NCBI GenBank assembly: GCA_964454015.1
Contig: CAYVQF010000001.1
Span: 248,001 to 312,000, forward strand
Length of the DNA stretch: 64,000 nt
Direction of reading: 5' to 3'
DNA from: CAYVQF01 sp964454015
GTDB taxonomy: Bacteria; Myxococcota_A; Bradymonadia; UBA4248
The notes under the pieces were generated by a model. That model saw only the letters and a list, made by a program, of their open reading frames with translations. It did not search any database and had not been told where the DNA came from. Shown piece by piece: positions 45,441-54,194 of this stretch; the first letter of the stretch is position 1, and each line of letters starts with the position of its first letter. The position numbers and the translations under genes were made by a program.

Positions 45441-46166
45441 CTAGTCAATGTCGGATGTAGGTCTTTGGTGGTGTTGTCCTACCATGTCGGCAACGAGCTG
45501 CCAGGCCAGCGCCTCATGAGGGTTGGCGGCGTTCCCGTGCCTGGCTTGCCAAGTCTCGTGGGCGCGCGCGCCTTGTCCGGCGAAGCGGGCGTCGTGGTAG
45601 GCTCCGAGAGCGGCACGGACTTCGCCGCTGAAACCGCGGAAGTCTAGCTGCGCCATGAGCTCGGCGACGCGTTGCGCCAACCACTGCTCCCGGTTGGCCC
45701 CTTCGATGGAGTCATGGGCGGCAGCGGCGGCGGCGTAGAGCGTGAGGGCGCGCAGGACGGCGGCTTCTGGCACTTGGGTGAGGTCGAGGGCGGTGGTCAT
45801 CTGTCGGCGCATCTCGGCAAAGGCACCCTCCTGCCCGTGGGCTTGGGCGATGCGCAAGAAGAGGGCGGCGAAGGCCTCGCGGGCGTGGCCCATGATCAGA
45901 TGTTGCGTCTCAGCCCCTTGATGCGCGATCAGGCGCAGAAACCAGTCGGCCGCCGTGATGGCGTCGCTGGCGCGCCGCATGGCCAGAAAGGCAGCGACTT
46001 GGCGCTCGATGACGCGCAGCAGGGGAAGGGCCGCTGCCGTCTGGTGACTCTGGAGATCGGCAAACAACGCGCGTCGGCATTCGCCAAGCAGGCGACAGGC
46101 TTGCTCATGGTCACCAACATCACTGAGTTGTTGAGCGATGGCCAAAGATTCTTCGAGGTCTTTCAT
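45441..46166 (-). CDS. Unknown alpha-helical protein
   Basis: 241 aa. It is rich in Ala, Leu, Glu and Arg with helical periodicity (EESLAIAQQLSDVGDHEQACRLL is TPR-like; AMRRASDAITAADWFLRLIAHQ). No signal peptide, membrane helix or catalytic motif is seen. It lies 77 nt upstream of the activase-type gene on the same strand and is probably co-transcribed with it. A helical adaptor is the most that can be inferred. Confidence 0.6.
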   Translation of the reverse strand: MKDLEESLAIAQQLSDVGDHEQACRLLGECRRALFADLQSHQTAAALPLLRVIERQVAAFLAMRRASDAITAADWFLRLIAHQGAETQHLIMGHAREAFAALFLRIAQAHGQEGAFAEMRRQMTTALDLTQVPEAAVLRALTLYAAAAAAHDSIEGANREQWLAQRVAELMAQLDFRGFSGEVRAALGAYHDARFAGQGARAHETWQARHGNAANPHEALAWQLVADMVGQHHQRPTSDID

Positions 46167-46193
46167 CTGAGGTCTACCTTAAGTGGACAGTGG

Positions 46194-46207
46194 CTCTGGC
46201 GCCAGAG
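46194..46207. promoter_or_regulatory. 14-bp perfect palindrome in a divergent promoter region
   Basis: CTCTGGCGCCAGAG lies 28 nt upstream of the start at 46166 (minus), in the 233-nt gap shared with the TtcA-like gene (start 46400). A perfect 14-bp dyad is a plausible repressor site for the minus-strand operon. Confidence 0.35.
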
Positions 46208-46399
46208 GGACTCTGTAGCTGAAGCCGGGTTGCTTTGGAAGATGAAGTGGGCCAGAAGGTCGCTGGTGGCGACCAGTGCGCGGCGCACAAATGGCCGAAA
46301 GGAGGCTCCCGACTGCGACCCACTTATGGTAGAAGCCCCAAGAGTGTGTTCGGTGATTGGCTCGTGAGGCGCATTCTGGGACCCAGCGCAGGAGAGAGG

Positions 46400-47143
46400 A
46401 TGAAAAGAGATGGTTCTGGCGCATCACACCTGCGGCGCAAGGTGGCGCGCACGGTGCGTCGCTTCGCCATGTTTGGTCCAGATGACTGTGTGGCCGTGGG
46501 GCTCTCGGGCGGCAAAGACAGCCGGACGTTATTGGAGTTGCTGTGGCAGGGCTTGCCCTTGGGGCGGTCGACGGGCGCGTCTCGGGGGGGGCTGTGGGCG
46601 ATCCACATCGACGGCAGCCATGCCGGGCTGCCTGACCAGAAGCCGATCCTGCTGCCTTGGCTAATGGGCTTGGGGGTGCCTTTTCGTGTGGTGCCGTTGA
46701 AGCTCAGTCCGCGAGAGGCGTTGCCTCTGGACTGCCACCGGTGCTCCCTCCTGCGTCGGCGGGCTTTGCTGGAGGCGACAGTAGCCTGCGGCTGTACGCA
46801 TCTTGCCCTTGGTCACCATGGTGATGACGCTGCGGTGACTACCCTGTTGAACCTGCTCTACCAAGGGAAAGTGGAGACTCTGGCACCGGTGCGGGATTAC
46901 GGCGCGTTGGGGGTGCGCCTCGTCAGGCCTCTGCTCTTCGTGACGGCTGGAGACGTGCAACGCTATGCGGTGACGCGTCCGTGGGGAGTGTCCCCGGCGC
47001 TGGCCTGTGTGCAGAGCGCGCATAGTCACCGCGAACGGGTGTCGTCTTTTCTGCGGGGGCTGCCAGGGAGGGGGGCGGCGCAGGTACGACGCAATCTGTG
47101 GCGCGCTGCTGGGGGCGGAGGCGTGCCAGAAACGGATCCTTAG
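46400..47143 (+). CDS. TtcA-like tRNA 2-thiocytidine synthetase-family protein
   Basis: 247 aa from the ATG at 46400 (GGAG 5 nt upstream); the longer frame upstream is not supported. The PP-loop SGGKDS (36-41) binds ATP. C112 and C115 (CHRCSLLRR) and C203 (LACVQS) correspond to the three 4Fe-4S ligands of TtcA. LALGHHGDDAAVTTLLNLLYQGKVETLAP is the family's characteristic segment (split here by its Asp-Asp motif). TtcA thiolates cytidine 32 of certain tRNAs. Slightly shorter than E. coli TtcA (about 311 aa) at the N-terminus; other thiolases of the TtuA/TtcA superfamily remain possible. Confidence 0.85.
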   Translation: MKRDGSGASHLRRKVARTVRRFAMFGPDDCVAVGLSGGKDSRTLLELLWQGLPLGRSTGASRGGLWAIHIDGSHAGLPDQKPILLPWLMGLGVPFRVVPLKLSPREALPLDCHRCSLLRRRALLEATVACGCTHLALGHHGDDAAVTTLLNLLYQGKVETLAPVRDYGALGVRLVRPLLFVTAGDVQRYAVTRPWGVSPALACVQSAHSHRERVSSFLRGLPGRGAAQVRRNLWRAAGGGGVPETDP

Positions 47144-47174
47144 GGAATTCGTTTTCGCGGCCCTTGGGGCGGTG

Positions 47175-47183
47175 TGCTAATAT
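47175..47183 (+). promoter_or_regulatory. Candidate extended -10 element for the SRPBCC gene
   Basis: TGCTAATAT is an extended -10 (TG, one base, TAATAT). No good -35 is seen 16-19 nt upstream. It would start transcription about 70 nt before the ATG at 47258. Confidence 0.3.
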
Positions 47184-47257
47184 TTCACCCTGTTTCCTCG
47201 AACGCCCTGGGCTTTGATGGTCTAGCACCAGGGAGGGAGAGGATTGGGGAGTCTCAT

Positions 47258-47701
47258 ATGCCACGTGCTGAAGCCGAGATTGAAGTCTATGTGGCACCGT
47301 CGCGGTGCCTGGCGTTGCTCTGTGACGTGCAAGCCCATCAAGGCTTGGCGCGCGAGATCCGGGGCATCACAGTGAGTGATGAGAACCGACCTCCGGCCGA
47401 GGTGACCTACGCGGTCGTCGCGCATTTGGGAGGACAAGAGGCGACGACCACGGCGCGTTTTGGGCTGCGCTTGGAGGGGGAGACCTTGCGCTGGGAGCTG
47501 CTCGAGAGCGATCTCTTGGTGCGCGGCGAAGGTTGGTGCCGGGTGCGCGCGGGTGGCGAGGATGACCTTTGCGTGCTGAGCGTGGGGGTGGACTTGGAGA
47601 CACGTCTCAAGGTCCCCTTGGCGCTGCAAGAGGCCTATGTGCGCGAGACCTTGCCGAGTGTGCTCGAGCGCTTTCAGGATTGGCTGGAGAGCATGGCCTG
47701 A
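47258..47701 (+). CDS. SRPBCC (START/cyclase-like) superfamily protein
   Basis: 147 aa from the ATG at 47258; GGGGAG lies 7 nt upstream. The pattern fits the SRPBCC fold used by coenzyme-Q-binding and polyketide-cyclase-like proteins: an N-terminal beta strand (AEAEIEVYVAPSRCLALLCDVQA), a beta-sheet centre (RWELLESDLLVRGEGWCRV) and a long C-terminal helix (LPSVLERFQDWLESMA). These proteins bind hydrophobic ligands. The ligand is unknown; it may be co-transcribed with the TtcA-like gene 114 nt upstream. Confidence 0.72.
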   Translation: MPRAEAEIEVYVAPSRCLALLCDVQAHQGLAREIRGITVSDENRPPAEVTYAVVAHLGGQEATTTARFGLRLEGETLRWELLESDLLVRGEGWCRVRAGGEDDLCVLSVGVDLETRLKVPLALQEAYVRETLPSVLERFQDWLESMA

Positions 47702-47750
47702 GGCCGGCCGGGTGTTCCGTCGGCCCTTCTCCTGGCGATGGCCTCACCGT

Positions 47751-47770
47751 CTGTGGTCATTGTGCCACAG
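47751..47770. promoter_or_regulatory. Inverted repeat, candidate enhancer for the sigma-54 promoter
   Basis: CTGTGG and CCACAG flank an 8-nt spacer (47751-47770). The dyad centre is about 110 nt upstream of the start point predicted by the -24/-12 element at 47844-47859, a normal position for an NtrC-type activator site. Confidence 0.4.
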
Positions 47771-47804
47771 GCGAGGTCCCTGGCTTCGCTTCGAGTCAGG
47801 TGCG

Positions 47805-47826
47805 AGAGCGCCAAACGCTCTTGTTC
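47805..47826 (+). terminator. Weak intrinsic terminator after the SRPBCC gene
   Basis: AGAGCG (47805-47810), loop CCAAA, and CGCTCT (47816-47821) are followed by TGTTC. The stem is only 6 bp and the T-run is poor. It would separate the SRPBCC transcript from the sigma-54 promoter that begins 20 nt later. Confidence 0.35.
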
Positions 47827-47843
47827 TGTAGTGCAAATTAACC

Positions 47844-47859
47844 TTGGCACTGCGATTGC
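47844..47859 (+). promoter_or_regulatory. Sigma-54 (-24/-12) promoter of the vWA lipoprotein gene
   Basis: TTGGCACT-GCGA-TTGC matches the sigma-54 consensus (TGGCACG, four bases, TTGC) at every conserved position except the last G of the -24 box. The GG and GC elements have the required spacing. The predicted start is near 47870, giving a 40-nt leader with AAGGAG before the ATG at 47910. Confidence 0.75.
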
Positions 47860-47909
47860 AATGCGCTAGCGTTCAGGTGCCAGTAACGTGAGCCCAAAGG
47901 AGTTTTCCC

Positions 47910-49538
47910 ATGATGACCCACACCCCACGACGAATCCCAAGCGCAGCCTCCATCCTGGGACTGATAGTTCTCGGAGCCTTGTCGGTGACAGGGTGTGACT
48001 TTGGCGAGTTCGATGAGTCCATGAATGCCTTGGATCCCAATGATCCGACCTATCTCTTCGCCAATACGGATGCACCCCAAGTCGACCCTCGTGACTTCAA
48101 CCCCTTCATCGACACCTACGTCGACAGACTGGCGACCTTCTCTGTCGATGTGGACACGGCGAGCTACACGATCATGCGGCGGGCTCTGAACGAGGGCAAA
48201 CTGCCCAACATCGATCGCATGCGCGTCGAGGAGTTCCTCAACTACTTTGCTTTCGACTACCCCGCGCCGACGCCGCAAGATCCCGACCCCTTCTCCATCA
48301 CTCTGGAGGCCGCACCTTCGGTCTTTGGACCCAACAAACACATGTTGCGCGTGGGTGTCAAAGCGATGGCCGTGCCTGAGCAACAGCGCCCCCACACCAA
48401 TGTCGTTTTGCTCATCGACATTTCGGGTTCCATGTCCTCTTATGATCGCATTGGCTACGTCAAGTATGCGGCCAAGACGCTGGTCAACAGCCTCAGGGAG
48501 AGCGACACCATCGGGATCGTGGTCTACGCCGGCGCTGAGCGCACCGTCCTGGAGCCGACAGCGGTCGGACAGCGTACGGCCATCCTCAATGCCATCGACA
48601 GCTTGACCACGGGTGGATCCACGGCAGGTGAGGCCGGTCTGCGCCGCGCCTACGAGCTGGCCGAGCGCGCCCGTTGCTCGAACAATGTGGCCCTGTACCA
48701 GAACTGCACCAACGACATCAATCGGGTGGTCCTCTTCACCGATGGCGACTTCAACGTGGGGCTCGCCGGTGACGCGCTGATCGAAGAGGTCGAGGCGTGG
48801 CGCAACCGCGGTGTCTTCCTCTCGGTCTTTGGTGTGGGGAGCGATTTCAATGACGCCTTCTTGGAGACGCTCACGAACAAAGGCAACGGCAACTACTACT
48901 ATGTCGATTCCCTCGGCGAAGCGCGGCGGGTGCTCGCCGATGCGCTGGGAGGCACGATGCAGGTGGTGGCCAAAGACGTGAAAGTGCAGGTGGAGTTCAA
49001 TCCCGAGGTCATCTCGCGCTTCCGCCTGGTTGGCTACGAGAACCGCGTCCTCAACCATGAGGATTTCGTCAACGACAAGGTCGACGCTGGCGACATTGGT
49101 TCGGGTCACAACGTCACGGCGCTCATCGAGTTTGAGCTGCGCAGCGAGGTGAAGCGCGGCAGCGGTCTGCAGGTGATGGTTGAGCCCGAGTACGCCCAAG
49201 CCCAGTTCATCGATGTGCGGGTGCGTTACAAGCGGCCTTCGGAGACGATGTCGCGCGAGGTGGTCAAGATCGTGCCGCTGGAGTCGCTCAAGACCTCCCC
49301 GACAGCGGCGACGGACGACTTCCGCTTTGCCCTGGCGGTGGCGGAGTTCGCCGAGATTCTGCGCGCGAGCCCCTTCGTCGAGGCGGTGGACTATGACGCC
49401 GTGCATGCACTGGCGGAGTCGGGATTGGCTGCTGACCCCGAGAATCGCGGTGAGTTTTTGCAGCTCATTCGCAAGGCCCAGTCCCTGACTCCCTTCTGTG
49501 CTGGCCCGGAAGATCGTGTCACGATGGTTTGTCAGTGA
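47910..49538 (+). CDS. von Willebrand factor A lipoprotein (YfbK/DUF3520 type)
   Basis: 542 aa; AAGGAG 8 nt upstream. Lipoprotein signal ending at C29 (LSVTGC). The N-terminal region has the family pattern (TFSVDVDTASYTIMRRAL, RVEEFLNYFAFDYPAP). The vWA domain (about 163-350) has a complete MIDAS start, DISGSMSS (170-177), with TTGGSTAGEAGL and VVLFTDGDFNVG. The C-terminal part (DVKVQVEFNPEVISRFRLVGYENR, LRASPFVEAVDY) is DUF3520. Such proteins are surface or periplasmic metal-dependent adhesion-type proteins; function not established. The sigma-54 promoter at 47844 suggests that expression is under enhancer-dependent control. It lies 113 nt upstream of another vWA lipoprotein. Confidence 0.9.
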   Translation: MMTHTPRRIPSAASILGLIVLGALSVTGCDFGEFDESMNALDPNDPTYLFANTDAPQVDPRDFNPFIDTYVDRLATFSVDVDTASYTIMRRALNEGKLPNIDRMRVEEFLNYFAFDYPAPTPQDPDPFSITLEAAPSVFGPNKHMLRVGVKAMAVPEQQRPHTNVVLLIDISGSMSSYDRIGYVKYAAKTLVNSLRESDTIGIVVYAGAERTVLEPTAVGQRTAILNAIDSLTTGGSTAGEAGLRRAYELAERARCSNNVALYQNCTNDINRVVLFTDGDFNVGLAGDALIEEVEAWRNRGVFLSVFGVGSDFNDAFLETLTNKGNGNYYYVDSLGEARRVLADALGGTMQVVAKDVKVQVEFNPEVISRFRLVGYENRVLNHEDFVNDKVDAGDIGSGHNVTALIEFELRSEVKRGSGLQVMVEPEYAQAQFIDVRVRYKRPSETMSREVVKIVPLESLKTSPTAATDDFRFALAVAEFAEILRASPFVEAVDYDAVHALAESGLAADPENRGEFLQLIRKAQSLTPFCAGPEDRVTMVCQ

Positions 49539-49651
49539 AGTTAATAAGTGATGAATAAAACTTGTAAAGCCCGGTCTAAACAACAAGTCATCGATTCTCG
49601 TTATTGATGACAGCCTCACAACGGCCCTTTCCCTCTCTAAGGAGAACTGTC

Positions 49652-50803
49652 ATGCTTCGCAAAAAAATCCGCTCTATTCTGGCTCTCTTGACTGTTGTTC
49701 TAACCGCCTCTGCCGTCGGCGCCGTGAGTTGTATGCCGCTCGAAGAAGCTCTCAACGCCTTGTCGAACTTCAACGTCATCGGGACCACCCCTTCGAGCTC
49801 TTTCTCCCAGGACGGTGTCATTGGCTTCAGCATGATGCCGGGGGCGAACTCGCAGTACGGTGCCTTTGCCAACTTCCGCGGTGATGGGATGGAGGTCGAG
49901 GTTCGGGACAGCGACGGTAAGTATCGCGCCTGTGACTACCAGGGGACGGAGGAGGTGGAAGGCAGCGAGTTCAACACCTTGGCGGTGTTGGTCGACAACT
50001 CGGGCTCCATGGAGTTGGAATACCCCGAGGCTCAGTTTGGCAACCTGTGCTTGACCTGTCCCCATGACAAGGGTCGTTTGCGGGTGCAGGCCGTGCACGA
50101 GCTCATCAGCGAGCTGTTCAAGCTGTCGGCTGACAACCACCTGGCCATTATGGACTTCCAGCCGACCTATCCCGATGCGACGACGGCGAGTCGCGTCCTG
50201 AAGGACTTCACGACCAACCCGAACGATCTCATCGAGGCGCTGGCCTACATTGGTGGTGCCGAGTACGTCGGGACGCCGCTGTGGGACTCCTTGGCGGAAG
50301 TGATTGTCGAGACCAAAGAGACGGCGGAAGTGGTCGAGGCTGCGTTGGCCCTGGATGGCCGTCGTACCTCCAAAGGCGAAGAGCCTGAAGTCAAGCGCTA
50401 CATCCTGGTCTTGAGCGATGGCGATGATCGCGACTCTTTGAAAGAGAACCTGGAGTCGGTGATTGCCCTGGCGCAGGCCAACCAGGTGGTCGTCCACGCG
50501 GTGGGTTTGGGGCCGGCAGCGGCTGCTTTCGAAGATCCGCGCCTCCAAGTGTCCGAGCAGATTGCGACGGTGCAGAGTCTCCAGAAGCTGGCTGATGCGA
50601 CGGGTGGCTTCTATACCTCCGTGCACGATGCCTCGGCGTTGAAGGAACTCTATGGGATCATCGCCCACGGTTTGGCCAAGGGTTACCAGGTTGAGAATTA
50701 TGTTTGCCGTCCCGACGGTAAGCTGCCCCAATCTGGCCAGAAGGTCGAAGGTCGGGTGAGGATGGGCAACGAGACCAGTACGTGGTCGATGATCGCTCCC
50801 TAA
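49652..50803 (+). CDS. von Willebrand factor A lipoprotein
   Basis: 383 aa; the ATG at 49652 follows AAGGAG. The signal ends near C27 (VGAVSC, a weak but usable lipobox). The vWA domain has the MIDAS motif DNSGSM (115-120), GTPLWDSLAEV and LVLSDGDDRDS, so the metal site is intact. It ends with VCRPDGKLPQSGQKVEGRVRM. A terminator follows. It is similar in plan, not in close sequence, to the vWA lipoprotein upstream; the two may be co-expressed. Calcium- or magnesium-dependent protein binding at the surface is the general expectation. Confidence 0.85.
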   Translation: MLRKKIRSILALLTVVLTASAVGAVSCMPLEEALNALSNFNVIGTTPSSSFSQDGVIGFSMMPGANSQYGAFANFRGDGMEVEVRDSDGKYRACDYQGTEEVEGSEFNTLAVLVDNSGSMELEYPEAQFGNLCLTCPHDKGRLRVQAVHELISELFKLSADNHLAIMDFQPTYPDATTASRVLKDFTTNPNDLIEALAYIGGAEYVGTPLWDSLAEVIVETKETAEVVEAALALDGRRTSKGEEPEVKRYILVLSDGDDRDSLKENLESVIALAQANQVVVHAVGLGPAAAAFEDPRLQVSEQIATVQSLQKLADATGGFYTSVHDASALKELYGIIAHGLAKGYQVENYVCRPDGKLPQSGQKVEGRVRMGNETSTWSMIAP

Positions 50804-50827
50804 TCCGTCTCTAGATTGAAGGTCAGG

Positions 50828-50863
50828 GCGCCTGCTCCGGTTGGAGCGGGCGCTCTGCATTTT
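50828..50863 (+). terminator. Intrinsic terminator after the second vWA gene
   Basis: An 11-bp stem with one G-T pair (arms 50828-50838 and 50843-50853, loop of 4) is followed by TCTGCATTTT. It lies 25 nt past the stop. The T-run is short but the stem is strong. Confidence 0.65.
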
Positions 50864-51101
50864 GCGGTACCCGTATCTCCGCGGAGACAGTGCGGGTTCC
50901 GGGTAGCGTTGGAGAGGCGCTGGATTTTCGTCAGCGCCGGCGGGCAGGGGCAGCGGTGGCGTGGTAACGATGGGGTCGCGGTGCCATGGGGTGGCTTGAC
51001 AGCCTTTGGGGCCCAGTGATACTCGAAGCCGCTTGGCGGCGTGCGGTCACAGAGCCGTGGCCGCATGGTGACGCGCGTTCGCCCCTTTGGCTGAGGAAAC
51101 G

Positions 51102-52028
51102 ATGAACCTGCAGACGTTGATTCTGACCCTGCAATCTTATTGGGCTGAGCAAGGATGTGTCATTCAGCAGCCCTACGACATCGAGAAAGGGGCGGGGACG
51201 TTCAACCCGGCCACCTTCTTTCGGGTTCTTGGGCCTGAACCCTATCGCGTGGCGTTCATCGAGCCCTGCCGTCGGCCAGCCGATGCGCGGTATGGCGAGA
51301 ATCCCAACCGTTGGGGTGCCTACTACCAGTATCAGGTGATCCTCAAACCCAGTCCCGCCAATGTGCTCGATCTCTATTTTGGTTCGTTGGCGGCCTTGGG
51401 CATCGATCCCCTCGACCACGATCTGCGTCTGGTGGAGGACAACTGGGAGGCTCCGACTCAGGGTGCGTGGGGTTTGGGTTGGGAAGTGTGGGCCGATGGG
51501 ATGGAGATCACCCAGTTTACTTATTTCCAGCAAATGGGTGGGGTCGATCTGCATCCGGTGACGGCGGAGATCACCTACGGGATTGAGCGCATCGGGATGT
51601 ATTTGCAGAACGTGGACCGCATGCACGATCTGGAGTGGATCCCTGGGCTGACCTATGCCGATGTGCATCTGCAGGCGGAGATCGAGCAGAGCAAGCACTC
51701 CCTCGACGAGGCCAACGTGCCGCTATTGACGACGCTCTTCGAGACCTACGAGGGGGAGGCGCGGCGGCTCTTTGCCCAGGGGCTCGCCTACCCGGGCTAT
51801 GACTATGTTTTGAAGTGCTCCCACGCTTTCAACTTGCTCGACGCGCGAGGGGCCATCAGCGTGACCGAGCGGCAGGCCTATATCAACCGAGTGCGTGCGT
51901 TGTCCCGCGCGGCAGCGCAGGCCTATTTGCAGTGTCGCGAGTCGCTTGGCTATCCTTTGCTGCGCGGCGAGGCGCGCGAGGCCTTCATGGCGGCGCGCGA
52001 GGATGTCGTCACGACGCGAGAGGCATGA
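51102..52028 (+). CDS. glyQ: Glycyl-tRNA synthetase alpha subunit
   Basis: 308 aa from the ATG at 51102 (GAGGAAA upstream). It is the bacterial alpha2beta2 type: LQTLILTLQSYWAEQGCVIQQPYD, GAGTFNPATFFRVLGPEPY, EPCRRPADARYGENPNRW, QYQVILKPSP, DNWEAPTQGAWGLGWEVW, and HAFNLLDARGAISVTERQ. It contains the class II aminoacylation site. glyS follows at 52065. Confidence 0.97.
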   Translation: MNLQTLILTLQSYWAEQGCVIQQPYDIEKGAGTFNPATFFRVLGPEPYRVAFIEPCRRPADARYGENPNRWGAYYQYQVILKPSPANVLDLYFGSLAALGIDPLDHDLRLVEDNWEAPTQGAWGLGWEVWADGMEITQFTYFQQMGGVDLHPVTAEITYGIERIGMYLQNVDRMHDLEWIPGLTYADVHLQAEIEQSKHSLDEANVPLLTTLFETYEGEARRLFAQGLAYPGYDYVLKCSHAFNLLDARGAISVTERQAYINRVRALSRAAAQAYLQCRESLGYPLLRGEAREAFMAAREDVVTTREA

Positions 52029-52064
52029 TGGTCCCCAGGTGGGCCCAAAGCAGGGAAAGGCTTC

Positions 52065-54164
52065 ATGGCGCGAGATTTGTTGTTCGAGATAGGGTGCGAA
52101 GAGTTGCCGCCCATGCAGGTGCGCGGTGCGGTGGAAGACCTGGCCAACGCTTTTGCTGAGAGAGCAGCGGCGCTGCGCTTGAGTCACGGGCCGATTGAGC
52201 GCTTTTTCAGCCCGCGACGTTTGGCGCTGCGGGTGAGCCAAATGGCCGAGCGTCAGGAAGATCTGGAGACGACCAAGGTGGGGCCGCCGGCGGCGGCGGC
52301 TTACGGGGCTGACGGGGCGCTCACCCCAGCGGCGCTCGGCTTTTTGCGCAACCTGGGCTTGGGCCCGGAGGCGGTGTTCACCGTCACCCAGGAGCGTAAG
52401 AAGGGCAAAGCCGCCGACTACATTGCGGCACAGGTCCGCGAAGAGGGGCGCCCCACGATGGACCTTCTGGGCGACCTCTTGTCGGCTCTTCCCGCTGCCA
52501 TCCGCTGGGGCAAGCCCATGCGCTGGGCCTATAACCCGGTGGTCTTCGCGCGCCCGGTGCACTGGCTCCTGGCGCGCTTTGGCGAGGAGGTCGTCGCTTG
52601 TTCTTTTGCCGGCATCGCCAGTGGCGGGTCGAGCAGCGGCCACCGTTTCCATGCGCCGGACCTCTTTGCTGTGGCCACACCCGCCAGCTATGTCGAGGCG
52701 CTGCGGCAGCAGCGTGTCTTGGTGGATCCTGATGAGCGGCGGCAGCAGATTCTAGAGCTGGCACGGCAGGCAGCGCGTGAGGTGGGGGGGCGTCTACGCG
52801 AGGACGAGGGGCTCCTGGATGAGCTCATTCATCTGGTCGAGTGGCCAGTTCCCATCGTGGGTCGCTTTGACGATGACTTTCTGGCGCTCCCGGCGGAAGT
52901 GCTCGTGACGAGCATGCGCAAGCACCAGCGCTATTTCTCAGTGGTTGACGCCGACGGCAAGACCTCGCCGTTTTTCGTCGCCATCGCCAACACGGAGGTC
53001 CGTGATCGCGGGCTGGTGGCGCGCGGCAACGCCAGGGTGTTGCGAGCGCGCCTGCAGGATGCGGCCTTCTTTTTTCGCGAGGATCGGCGCCGGCCGCTGG
53101 CTCAGTGGTCCAAAGGCCTGGAGCGGGTGACCTATGTCGAGGGTCTGGGTTCAGTGGCGGACAAGGTGGGGCGGCTGGTCGGTCTGAGCGAGGTCGTGGC
53201 CGGCCTATGGTCGACGCCAGTGGATCGCGACACGGTGCTCGGCGCTGCCGCCTTGTGCAAGGCCGATCTCGTGACGGGTATGGTGGGCGAGTTCCCCGAG
53301 CTCCAGGGCGTCATGGGTGCCACCTATGCGGCGGAGGAAGGGGCTACGCCGGCGCTGTGCCAAGCGATCCGCGAGCATTATGCGCCGCGGCAGTCGGGAG
53401 AAGCCGTCGCAGAGAGCGCCGCGGGAGCCGTGTTGGCGGTGGTCGACAAGCTGGACGCGATGGCTTCTCTCTTTGCGCTCAATCGGGTGCCGACAGGGGC
53501 CGCTGATCCCTTTGCGCTGCGCCGTGCGGCCGTGGGTCTGTTGCGGACGCTGCTGGCGCATGAACAGCGCTGGGCCCTGGGGGCGGCCATTGCGTCGGCC
53601 GTGGCCGCGGTGCTCGAGCATCGGGTGGCCGATGGCCTGCCGGGAGCCACCGAGGTGGAGCAGCGGCTGCGCGTGTTCATCGAGGCGCGGCTGCGCTTCT
53701 TTTTGGCCGAGACCCATCCCGTCGAGGTGGTCGATGCGGTGACCGCCGTGGGGGACGCGTTGGCGGATTTGCCGGGTGTCCTGGGGCGGGTCCAGGCGCT
53801 GAGCGAGCTGCGCAAGAGTGCCGATTTTGAGCCCTTTGCGGCGACTTTCAAGCGCGTCTCCAACATCCTTTCGGGATCCACCTGCGCTGGGGCGTGCGTG
53901 GATGCCGCGCTGTTCGAGGTGGTCGAAGAGGTAAACCTGCACGCTGCCCTCCAGGAAGTGGAAGGTGAAGTGGCGGGACTCATGCAGGGGCACCACTTTG
54001 GCCAGGCTTTGCAACGTCTGGTGGCATTGCGATCCCAAGTCGATCTCTTTTTCGACGCGGTTCTCGTCAACTGCGATGATGCGGCGCGGCGAGAGAATCG
54101 GCACGCATTGTTGGCAGCCATTCAGAATCTATTCAATGCTTTTGCCGATGTCCGGCGTCTGTAG
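52065..54164 (+). CDS. glyS: Glycyl-tRNA synthetase beta subunit
   Basis: 699 aa. Beta-subunit hallmarks are DLLFEIGCEELPPMQV, RRLALRV, MRWGKPMRW-type GKPMRWAYNPVVFARPVHW, GHRFHAP, VTSMRKHQRYFSV, FFVAIANTE and the C-terminal anticodon-binding DALR-like part ending FFDAVLVNCDDAARRENRHALL. It handles tRNA binding and anticodon recognition. It lies 36 nt after glyQ in the usual order. Confidence 0.97.
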   Translation: MARDLLFEIGCEELPPMQVRGAVEDLANAFAERAAALRLSHGPIERFFSPRRLALRVSQMAERQEDLETTKVGPPAAAAYGADGALTPAALGFLRNLGLGPEAVFTVTQERKKGKAADYIAAQVREEGRPTMDLLGDLLSALPAAIRWGKPMRWAYNPVVFARPVHWLLARFGEEVVACSFAGIASGGSSSGHRFHAPDLFAVATPASYVEALRQQRVLVDPDERRQQILELARQAAREVGGRLREDEGLLDELIHLVEWPVPIVGRFDDDFLALPAEVLVTSMRKHQRYFSVVDADGKTSPFFVAIANTEVRDRGLVARGNARVLRARLQDAAFFFREDRRRPLAQWSKGLERVTYVEGLGSVADKVGRLVGLSEVVAGLWSTPVDRDTVLGAAALCKADLVTGMVGEFPELQGVMGATYAAEEGATPALCQAIREHYAPRQSGEAVAESAAGAVLAVVDKLDAMASLFALNRVPTGAADPFALRRAAVGLLRTLLAHEQRWALGAAIASAVAAVLEHRVADGLPGATEVEQRLRVFIEARLRFFLAETHPVEVVDAVTAVGDALADLPGVLGRVQALSELRKSADFEPFAATFKRVSNILSGSTCAGACVDAALFEVVEEVNLHAALQEVEGEVAGLMQGHHFGQALQRLVALRSQVDLFFDAVLVNCDDAARRENRHALLAAIQNLFNAFADVRRL

Positions 54165-54194
54165 CGCGGTATGGCCATGTCTCAAGGAGTCGAT

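Noticed and set aside
47751..47770. CRP-type operator (TGTGG...CCACA)
   Set aside because: The arms are 8 nt apart, not 6, and position fits a sigma-54 enhancer better; identity unknown.
47838..49619. Long open frame on the strand opposite the first vWA gene
   Set aside because: Codon-phase shadow of a high-GC gene; its translation is Arg/His-rich and has no motif, while the plus-strand gene has MIDAS, lipobox and promoter.
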